Assembly (NCBI GenBank): GCA_025936195.1
Contig: JAICTW010000042.1
Location: forward strand, 1-9,931
Source: Flavisolibacter sp.
Lineage (GTDB): Bacteria > Bacteroidota > Bacteroidia > Chitinophagales > Chitinophagaceae
Direction of reading: 5' to 3'
Length of the DNA: 9,931 bases
The notes below the pieces were generated by a model. The model was not told the origin of the DNA, ran no database searches, and saw only the letters and a list, made by a program, of their open reading frames with translations. This document shows, piece after piece, positions 1 through 5,282 of the stretch. Numbering within the stretch: the stretch's first letter is position 1; each line of letters begins with the position of its first letter. The position numbers were made by a program, and so were the translations under genes.

Positions 1-76
1 AGTGCGATTGAAAGATGCACTGATCAAAAAACATTATGAAAGAAAACACGGAGGCAATTCTTATTACGGACAATAA
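1..76 (+). CDS. araD: L-ribulose-5-phosphate 4-epimerase, C-terminal end only (partial)
   Basis: The frame starting at base 2 is open from the window edge to TAA at 74-76 and encodes 24 residues that end HYERKHGGNSYYGQ. A tail of the form K-HY-RKHG-N-YYGQ is typical of the AraD/UlaF/SgbE class II aldolase family (known family feature). These enzymes convert L-ribulose 5-phosphate to D-xylulose 5-phosphate in the cytoplasm, the last step of L-arabinose breakdown before the pentose phosphate pathway. The zinc ligands and catalytic residues lie upstream of the window and cannot be checked. The stop is only 12 bases before the next + strand start, which suggests one operon with the aldose epimerase. 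UlaF- or SgbE-type paralogues acting in ascorbate or xylulose routes cannot be excluded from the tail alone. Confidence 0.82.
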   Translation, partial: VRLKDALIKKHYERKHGGNSYYGQ

Positions 77-88
77 ACCAACAGCTAT

Positions 89-1237
89 ATGAAATTTCAA
101 TCGCTACTCACTGCTTCTATCATTATCGCAATGATGAGCTGTAACAATTCTTCAAATTCATCAACTTTGTCATCCGACAGTACAACTAAAAATCAAAACA
201 AAGTGGGCATTACAGAAAAGCCGTTTGGCAATTACAATGGACAGGCCATTACCGAATACACCATCACCAATGCCAACGGCATGCAGTTGAGCATTATTAA
301 TTACGGCGGCACCATTACAAAACTTCTTACGCCTGATAAAAACGGAAAGATGGGGGATGTGGTTTTAGGATATCAATCACTTGATGGCTATTTGCAAAGA
401 GCCAATCCGTTTTTCGGCGCATTGATTGGTCGCTATGGTAACCGCATTGCAAAAGGAAAATTTACATTGGATGGCAAGACCTACACACTTGCAACCAACA
501 ACAATGGAAACAGTTTGCACGGGGGCATCAAAGGTTTTGATAAAGTGGTTTGGACTGCCGAAAAGCAAGGCGACAGCAGTTTGAAATTAAACTATCTGAG
601 TAAGGATGGAGAAGAAGGTTATCCCGGCAATTTGAATGTTACCGTTGTTTATACATTAACTCCCGACAATGCTGTAAAGATTGATTACAACGCAACTACT
701 GACAAAGCTACTCCGGTGAATCTTACCAATCATGCTTATTATAATTTGTCGGCGGGACTGGATTCTACCATACTCAATGAAGAATTGCAGCTTAACGCAG
801 ATAAATACACGCCAGTAGATCCAATGCTTATTCCCACAGGTGAAATTGCCAGCGTAAAAGGAACTCCTTTTGATTTTACAACTATGAAACCGATTGGCAA
901 AGACATTGATCAGGTGAAAGGCGGTTACGATCACAATTTTGTTTTGAATAAAACCGGCAACGAACTTTCAAAAGCCGCTACTGTTTATGATCCTACCTCC
1001 GGAAGAACAATGGATGTTTACACGACACAACCAGGCATTCAATTTTATACCGGAAACTTTTTAGATGGTACCTTAAGAGATACCAAAGGTGGCGCCAAAT
1101 ATGTGAAGCATGCAGCACTTTGTTTAGAGACGCAACATTTTCCCGATAGTCCTAATCATCCGAATTTTCCGAGCACCATTTTGAAGCCGGGAGAAAAATA
1201 CCAGGAGACAACGGTGTATAAGTTTGGAACAAAGTAG
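89..1237 (+). CDS. galM: Aldose 1-epimerase (galactose mutarotase family), predicted lipoprotein
   Basis: Interconverts the alpha and beta anomers of a free aldose. The 382-residue protein begins with a lipoprotein signal: hydrophobic residues 5-16, then MMSC with the lipidated Cys at 18, followed by a Ser/Asn/Thr-rich linker to about residue 38. The epimerase domain fills about 45-380. Residues matching the family's active site are visible: GRYGNR at 114-119, His144 (SLHGG), His215 (TNHAYYNL, proton-transfer His), Asp281 (YDHNF) and Glu347 (LETQHFPDSPNHPNF, catalytic base). The length fits the exported Bacteroidota type; cytoplasmic GalM proteins are about 340-350 residues. Acidic residues are absent just after the Cys, so periplasmic rather than surface display is likelier, but this is inference. 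It directly follows araD and so probably serves arabinose use (an 'AraM' role), although the sugar cannot be read from sequence. A strong hairpin terminator follows the stop. Confidence 0.93.
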   Translation: MKFQSLLTASIIIAMMSCNNSSNSSTLSSDSTTKNQNKVGITEKPFGNYNGQAITEYTITNANGMQLSIINYGGTITKLLTPDKNGKMGDVVLGYQSLDGYLQRANPFFGALIGRYGNRIAKGKFTLDGKTYTLATNNNGNSLHGGIKGFDKVVWTAEKQGDSSLKLNYLSKDGEEGYPGNLNVTVVYTLTPDNAVKIDYNATTDKATPVNLTNHAYYNLSAGLDSTILNEELQLNADKYTPVDPMLIPTGEIASVKGTPFDFTTMKPIGKDIDQVKGGYDHNFVLNKTGNELSKAATVYDPTSGRTMDVYTTQPGIQFYTGNFLDGTLRDTKGGAKYVKHAALCLETQHFPDSPNHPNFPSTILKPGEKYQETTVYKFGTK

Positions 1238-1248
1238 TTTTCAAAATA

Positions 1249-1283
1249 ACTAAAAAGAGGGCCGATAGAGTCCTCTTTTTAGT
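1249..1283. terminator. Bidirectional intrinsic terminator between convergent genes
   Basis: A perfect 12-base inverted repeat, ACTAAAAAGAGG (1249-1260) and CCTCTTTTTAGT (1272-1283), flanks an 11-base loop. Because the stem starts with an A run and ends with a T run, it gives a hairpin plus U-tract when read from either strand. It lies 11 bases after the epimerase stop (+) and 19 bases after the stop of the GldM-like fragment (-), which is where a shared terminator for convergent units is expected. Confidence 0.85.
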
Positions 1284-1302
1284 ATCAAAAATATTCAGTT
1301 CA

Positions 1303-1689
1303 TTATTTGATCATGTACATCAGTGCCGGAAGCTTCAGTTCAGTACCTCCGGGAGCTCTTACCACTATGTTTTCAATAGTTACGATACTACCCGACTTTG
1401 CATATTGACCAATGTATTGTCTGGCTTCATCCGTAAACAAATTACTCTGACAATTGGCTGTTTTCAAATTGCCTTTATCATCCATAAGTTTTACGGAAAA
1501 ACCACTCACTTCATACTTTACATCGAATGGAAAATTTTGAACGTAAACACCAACACCAGGCTTACTCCGAAGCGCATCAGCAGTAAGGTAGGTGCCGGAA
1601 GCCAGGCCGCCAACAGTTGCTGAAGGCATAGGCATATTCCTTACTCTGAAATTGGAGCTACCTGCCAGCTTTCCATCTTGCCAAATGAT
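1303..1689 (-). pseudogene. GldM-type C-terminal domain fragment, 5' end missing
   Basis: The frame from 1689 down to the TAA at 1303-1305 encodes about 128 residues that resemble the last domain of GldM, the inner-membrane motor-shaft protein of the gliding/type IX secretion machine. Recognisable pieces are FRVRNMPMPSATVGG, then YVQNFPFDVKYEVSGFSV, and near the end SIVTIENIVVRAPGGTELKLPALMYMIK in outline. The only ATGs are at 1635 and 1629, in the middle of the FRVRxMP motif, while family-like sequence (DGKLAGSSNFRVRN) continues 18 codons upstream to an in-frame TGA at 1690-1692. There is no signal peptide, no transmembrane helix and none of the earlier GldM domains. I infer a truncated relic of a GldM-related gene. 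If translated from 1635 it would give a 110-residue cytoplasmic protein, and a short functional orphan cannot be excluded. Confidence 0.6.
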
Positions 1690-1858
1690 TCATTCAAAAC
1701 AACTGCATGACTAACGAGCTTATTTAGTCCTCACCGTTCAAATACAGAAAACTTCATTTCATGAACTGTTTATGCCAACAGATTCACCTTAACTGGTCAT
1801 TAACATCGTCACGCAGAAACTTTGTGTCAAGATTGAATAAATCAATAATCGGCTTTGT

Positions 1859-2446
1859 ATGAAAAAAATTTTATTAGCCGTTGTGACAGGCATGTTGCTT
1901 ATAGCCTGCAACAAAGACCCACTGAAAGTTCCTGCTCCGCCTGTATCGCCGCATGCGGCTATGTTGTATAAAGATCTGAATGACTCGGTAGTAAAGTATG
2001 GCCGTCTTCAAACCGTGGATGTTGATAACGACGGCAGCTATGATTTCCTGTTTAGCGTTTTACTGGTAGGCGATCCCGTTTTGCAAAGAGACCGCATGCA
2101 GTTTTATGCACATTCGCGAATTAAACGCAATCTTCTGAACAGCGATATTGATGAATCGCCTATGCTGAACAAAGGTGACAGCATTGGCAAAGTTCATAAC
2201 GGTTATAGCTGGTGGGAGATTTCGGCAATTGTTCTAACCGAAAAGATCACGGATTATAATGGTAGCTTTTGGCAGGGCCGCTGGAAGGATGCCGATCATA
2301 AATATCTGCCTATACAGGTTGAAAAGAACAGGAAACTTTATCATGGATGGATCGAGCTTTCCTTCAATGCAGCAGAAGAAAAACTGATTTTGCATAGAGC
2401 GGCTTTGTCAAAGGAAGAAGATAGAAGTGTTGTGGCAGGAGTGTAG
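1859..2446 (+). CDS. Putative lipoprotein of unknown function
   Basis: I do not recognise a characterised family. The 195-residue product starts MKKILLAVVTGMLLIAC, a clear signal with lipobox LIAC and lipidated Cys17; a Lys-Asp pair at 19-20 could favour surface export in Bacteroidota (inference). A Pro-rich linker spans 21-31. Residues 54-62 read DVDNDGSYD, an Asp/Asn-rich loop like the calcium-binding loops of FG-GAP or EF-hand proteins, set in a beta-rich context. Near the end, YHGWIELS (161-168) followed by ALS resembles the YYGWIRLS...A core seen in many small Bacteroidota hypothetical lipoproteins. It is a single-gene unit: it diverges from the GldM relic with 169 bases between them and converges on the small membrane protein gene. 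No link to the sugar genes is visible. Confidence 0.8.
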   Translation: MKKILLAVVTGMLLIACNKDPLKVPAPPVSPHAAMLYKDLNDSVVKYGRLQTVDVDNDGSYDFLFSVLLVGDPVLQRDRMQFYAHSRIKRNLLNSDIDESPMLNKGDSIGKVHNGYSWWEISAIVLTEKITDYNGSFWQGRWKDADHKYLPIQVEKNRKLYHGWIELSFNAAEEKLILHRAALSKEEDRSVVAGV

Positions 2447-2558
2447 AATTGTTCTTGCAAGATTTGGCTTGGGTTCTTATTAGAATTCCACATCTCTTTA
2501 ATTAACCTGTCATTAGCAGTAACGGATGTATGTGAATCTATGTACTAAATGTTCAAGC

Positions 2559-2595
2559 GGCTGAGGAATCTTATTCCGACGAAAGCTTTTCAGCC
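2559..2595. other. Stem-loop in the convergent gap 2447-2651
   Basis: GGCTGA (2559-2564) pairs with TCAGCC (2590-2595), and inside it GGAAT (2565-2569) pairs with ATTCC (2573-2577) around a 3-base loop. It lies between two convergent genes. No U-tract follows on either side, so a terminator role is only possible. The rest of this 205-base gap shows no gene. Confidence 0.3.
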
Positions 2596-2651
2596 ACAGC
2601 TTGTGTCCCACAAACCGTTTCACTTCTTTACGCCAAAAGCAAACGAAAAAC

Positions 2652-2867
2652 TTATTCTTCCTTCATCAATTCATCATGTGCCTCCTTCTGCAAAGAAAGA
2701 AGGATCATCACCACACCAAAAATCACAAAAACACCACCGCACCACCGGTTTACAGCATTGGTTTGATCGCTTTCATTAAAGAAGCCATAAATCAATAACA
2801 GCAATCCCACAATGGAGAAAAAACTTCCGATAATAAAACGCAGGTCAAATAATTTGTTCCAATTCAT
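2652..2867 (-). CDS. Small two-helix membrane protein, likely partner of the symporter gene
   Basis: The 71-residue protein has two hydrophobic segments, about 9-30 (LRFIIGSFFSIVGLLLLIYG and onward) and 42-59 (WCGGVFVIFGVVMILLSL), joined by a polar turn (NESDQTNAVN). It ends in a charged tail, KEAHDELMKEE. It is not homologous by eye to the known SSS small subunit (DUF4212 type), and I do not know a function. Its ATG lies 9 bases after the symporter stop, so the two are almost certainly co-transcribed and probably translationally linked. A role as assembly or regulatory partner of the symporter is inferred from this position only. The length, composition and clean frame argue that it is real; overlapping + strand frames in this region have no protein-like features. 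Confidence 0.8.
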   Translation of the reverse strand: MNWNKLFDLRFIIGSFFSIVGLLLLIYGFFNESDQTNAVNRWCGGVFVIFGVVMILLSLQKEAHDELMKEE

Positions 2868-2876
2868 AAAACATTT

Positions 2877-4529
2877 TTAGAAGAGAATAATATTAAACAC
2901 AAGCGTTACGATCAAAACCAAAATACCCAGCCACAAAGGATTTTTATACCAAACCTTGGTAGCATCTTTTGTTTTTGGTGTAAGACTGTACACCAATCCT
3001 ACCAATTCACCATCGGGTTTTCTTTGTGTAAAGCTGCTGATCAAGGCCGTAACAATAAAGCAAACAATAAACGCTATGCCGGCAATATTAAAAGCCTGGC
3101 TGGTGCCGGAATAATACTCATGAACATTGGCAATCCATCCACCCTTTCCTTCTGCAACGGTCAGTCCATGTGTAAGCGCTGCTGCTGCCGTTCCTGATAC
3201 CAATCCCCAGAAGGCTCCATTGGCTGTTGTTTTTTTCCAGAACATTCCCAAAAAGAAGGTTGCAAACAAGGGAGCATTTACAAATGAAAATACCAATTGC
3301 AATAAATCCATGATGCTGTTAAAGCCTCTCGCCACATACGCAGTAGCAATGGAAATTAAAACACCTACAACGGTTGTTGCTTTTCCCACCCACAAATAAT
3401 GTTTTTCAGAAGCATGTTTATTAATATGAGATTGATAAAGGTCGAATGTCCAAACCGTGTTGAATGCCGTTACATTTCCGGCCATTCCACTCATGAACGA
3501 AGCGATCAACGCGGTAATGCCTACACCCAAAATTCCACTTGGATATAAATTTTGAAGCATTACCGGCAGTGCCATGTTGTAATTGGCATCACCGTTTGGT
3601 GTTTTCGGCAATTCAAAACCTCCACTTGAATTTTGAAGCGCCAGCAAAAGAATACCAGGAAGAATTACAATAATGGGCATGAATATCTTTGGCATGGCAG
3701 CAATGATGGGTGTTCTTCTTGCATCATTAATGTTACGTGAGATCATGGCTCTTTGCACCACCAAAAAATCGGTACACCAATAACCAAAGGCTAACACAAA
3801 ACCTAATCCAAAAATTAGACTGAATGCATCCACTCCCATTGGATTGGTGGAAGCATGCGCCATTCCTTTCCACACATGCAGCTTGGCATTGTCCACATTA
3901 TGAATGATTCCATTAATGCCGCCAATTTTTTTCATACCGATATAAACAAGCGGTGCTATTCCCAATACAATTAAAAAAAATTGCAGCACTTCGTTATAAA
4001 CGGCACTCGTTAATCCTCCCAATAAAATATAGATGAGCACCACGCTTGCTGCCAGCCAGATGGAAATGTTGAAATCCCAACCCAGAATAATTTCCAGTAA
4101 AGCAGCCAGTGCATACAAGGAAATGCCCGATGAAAAAACCGTCATCACTGCAAACGTTGCCGCATTGAAGGTCCTCGTCTTTTCATCAAATCGAAGTTTT
4201 AAATATTCAGGAACACTGCGTGCCTTGCTGCCATAATAAAACGGCATCATGTACACACCCAAAAAGATCATGGCAAATGCAGCACCGAGCCAATAATAAT
4301 GGGCTGTATATAATCCGTACTTCGCGCCACTTGCAGCCATTCCCAAAACCTCCTGTGCACCAAGGTTGGCAGAGATAAATGCAAGAGAAGTGATCCAAAG
4401 CGGAATGCTCCGGTTACTCATTAAAAAATCGTTTCCGGTTTTCACTCTTTTCTTCAGGAGGATGCCGATGCCAACAACAAATACAAAGTATAAAACGACA
4501 ATAGCATAGTCAATCGGGCGAAGATGCAT
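2877..4529 (-). CDS. Sodium/solute symporter (SSS/SLC5 family), probable sugar transporter
   Basis: A 550-residue inner-membrane protein expected to import a sugar with Na+. About 14 hydrophobic segments can be picked out, roughly at 5-25, 45-66, 76-98, 122-149, 155-175, 180-200, 236-260, 278-299, 331-356, 380-402, 405-430, 436-455, 479-500 and 530-549. The family signature is present as IYILLGGLTSAVYNEVLQFF (166-185), and YWCTDFLVVQRAMISRN (250-266) and ASFMSGMAGNVTAFNTVWTF (343-362) match conserved SSS regions; the last lies in the helix that carries Na+-site Ser/Thr in vSGLT. The length is usual for SGLT-like members. Nearby araD, aldose epimerase and glycosidases suggest arabinose, galactose or a uronic acid as substrate (inference; not readable from sequence). 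It leads a two-gene unit with the small membrane protein. The start at 4529 places MHLRPIDYAIVVLYF just before helix 1. Confidence 0.93.
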   Translation of the reverse strand: MHLRPIDYAIVVLYFVFVVGIGILLKKRVKTGNDFLMSNRSIPLWITSLAFISANLGAQEVLGMAASGAKYGLYTAHYYWLGAAFAMIFLGVYMMPFYYGSKARSVPEYLKLRFDEKTRTFNAATFAVMTVFSSGISLYALAALLEIILGWDFNISIWLAASVVLIYILLGGLTSAVYNEVLQFFLIVLGIAPLVYIGMKKIGGINGIIHNVDNAKLHVWKGMAHASTNPMGVDAFSLIFGLGFVLAFGYWCTDFLVVQRAMISRNINDARRTPIIAAMPKIFMPIIVILPGILLLALQNSSGGFELPKTPNGDANYNMALPVMLQNLYPSGILGVGITALIASFMSGMAGNVTAFNTVWTFDLYQSHINKHASEKHYLWVGKATTVVGVLISIATAYVARGFNSIMDLLQLVFSFVNAPLFATFFLGMFWKKTTANGAFWGLVSGTAAAALTHGLTVAEGKGGWIANVHEYYSGTSQAFNIAGIAFIVCFIVTALISSFTQRKPDGELVGLVYSLTPKTKDATKVWYKNPLWLGILVLIVTLVFNIILF

Positions 4530-4606
4530 AGTGGTTTGGTTTATTTCAAATTATTTAAGAAGGCTTATTCTGCTAATGTACATCCAAGTTTGATTTTACA
4601 GCAGCA

Positions 4607-4631
4607 GAAGTTTTTCAAGTTTCTAAACTTC
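4607..4631. promoter_or_regulatory. Inverted repeat upstream of the symporter gene, possible operator
   Basis: GAAGTTT (4607-4613) is mirrored by AAACTTC (4625-4631), with a further AAGTTT inside the 11-base loop. It sits 78 bases upstream of the symporter ATG at 4529, where an operator or 5' leader structure could lie. No clear Bacteroidota promoter (TTTG near -33, TAnnTTTG near -7) could be identified beside it, so the role is unproven. Confidence 0.25.
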
Positions 4632-4792
4632 TTTATTGGTTTTGTTTGGCCAGTTTAGTTAAGCTGAATTTGAGTTATTGATTGAAAGGAAATAATGGCG
4701 TAAAATAAATTACTATCCTATGAACAACATATCAGTGAATGAATTTTATGAGCCAATCTTCTTTAATACTATATTACATCTGTTGTAGCCTG

Positions 4793-4875
4793 TGGCGCAG
4801 CAGGCGCCATCACACTCTTGTGGCGCTTCCGCTTTATTCAAATGGAAAGCTTCAGCGCCATCACGCCAAAGGCGT
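4793..4875. repeat. Cluster of three GGCGC/GCGCC inverted repeats
   Basis: Three inverted repeats follow one another: TGGCGC (4793-4798) with GCGCCA (4804-4809); TGGCGC (4821-4826) with GCGCCA (4855-4860), partly extended inward; and ACGCC (4863-4867) with GGCGT (4871-4875). GCGCCATCAC also occurs twice in direct orientation (4804-4813 and 4855-4864). The block is much more GC-rich than the surrounding AT-rich gap. It could form alternative hairpins in RNA. It may be a mosaic of a dispersed intergenic repeat. Confidence 0.65.
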
Positions 4876-4953
4876 TGATACAGTTTGTAATTCTATTCAT
4901 CATTTGCGAAGCCCACTACTGTTTTCAACCAATCTTTAAACGCAAGTTTCTTA

Positions 4954-5033
4954 GAACCGCAAAGGCACTGAGATGTGAAGCAACACAGAGCTTTTTCTTT
5001 GTGAGCCTTTGTGTCTTTGTGTCTCTGTGGTTC
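4954..5033. repeat. Long imperfect inverted repeat of the 'accacagagacacaaag' type
   Basis: The left arm starts GAACCGCAAAGGCACTGAGA (4954-4973). The right arm ends at 5033 and reads, on the other strand, GAACCACAGAGACACAAAG. The arms match at most positions over about 35 bases and meet around CTTTTT (4991-4996). The units are built from near-repeats of GACACAAAG. Such GAACCACAGAGACACAAAG blocks are, to my knowledge, a common dispersed intergenic repeat in environmental bacteria and often produce false short proteins. I see no coding role here. Confidence 0.65.
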
Positions 5034-5257
5034 AAAAACTCAGCTGACAAAAGTTTCCTCGCTTCAATGGTGCACCTCCACAATGTCGAATAGAATTGTT
5101 GTAGTAAAAGTGAGTGACACAAGGAACGATGAAAGTAGCAATGCAGCTAAGTACAAAACACTCGACTTTCATTTTAAAGAACTATTCAACAAAAAGCAAC
5201 TCACTAAAATCTAACTGCTTTAAAGAATAACTGAAGCGAGAAAAGTTTCTCCGGCCT

Positions 5258-5277
5258 ATCCCGATAGCTATCGGGAT
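5258..5277. repeat. Perfect 20-base palindrome just after the GH2 gene
   Basis: The sequence ATCCCGATAGCTATCGGGAT equals its own reverse complement. It begins 5 bases beyond the GH2 stop codon (5283-5285) in the direction of transcription. A shorter copy is present at 8440-8454. The position fits a REP-like element that could form a 3' hairpin and protect or end the glycosidase mRNA. No U-tract follows on the - strand, so it is not a standard terminator. Confidence 0.75.
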
Positions 5278-5282
5278 CCCCT

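Larger units (their letters stand above)
4530..5282. other. Long non-coding gap rich in inverted repeats
   Basis: A 753-base stretch lies between the GH2 stop and the symporter start. I see no believable gene: the open frames here have no protein-like features and several come directly from repeats. It holds four separate structured parts, listed as their own entries: an inverted repeat near the symporter (4607-4631), a GGCGC hairpin cluster (4793-4875), a long imperfect inverted repeat (4954-5033) and a 20-base palindrome (5258-5277). The symporter promoter must lie in the part nearest 4530, but I cannot place it. Confidence 0.7.

Noticed and set aside
1690..1740. Frameshifted continuation of the GldM-like gene upstream of 1690
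   Set aside because: Reading the other two frames gives short peptides before a stop and nothing resembling earlier GldM domains, so a simple frameshift does not restore the gene.
1817..1857. TTTG words upstream of the 1859 lipoprotein gene as a Bacteroidota promoter
   Set aside because: The -7 element TAnnTTTG is not matched exactly, and the spacing between TTTG at 1821 and TTTG at 1854 is too long and ends too close to the ATG.
2549..2798. Two + strand open frames opposite the small membrane protein
   Set aside because: They are antisense shadows. The peptides are His/Lys/Pro-rich with no recognisable feature, while the - strand frame encodes a clean two-helix protein linked to the symporter.
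4793..5033. CRISPR-like array in the repeat-rich gap
   Set aside because: The repeats are inverted, unequal in length and irregularly spaced, with no constant spacers and no cas genes nearby.
4739..5214. Several overlapping short open frames on both strands in the symporter/GH2 gap
   Set aside because: They run through the hairpin repeats, give Cys/Leu/Val-rich repeat-derived peptides and show no domain, signal or plausible start context.
5258..5277. Palindrome as a standard rho-independent terminator for the GH2 operon
   Set aside because: The stem is strong but no run of U follows in the direction of transcription, so it is listed as a repeat only.
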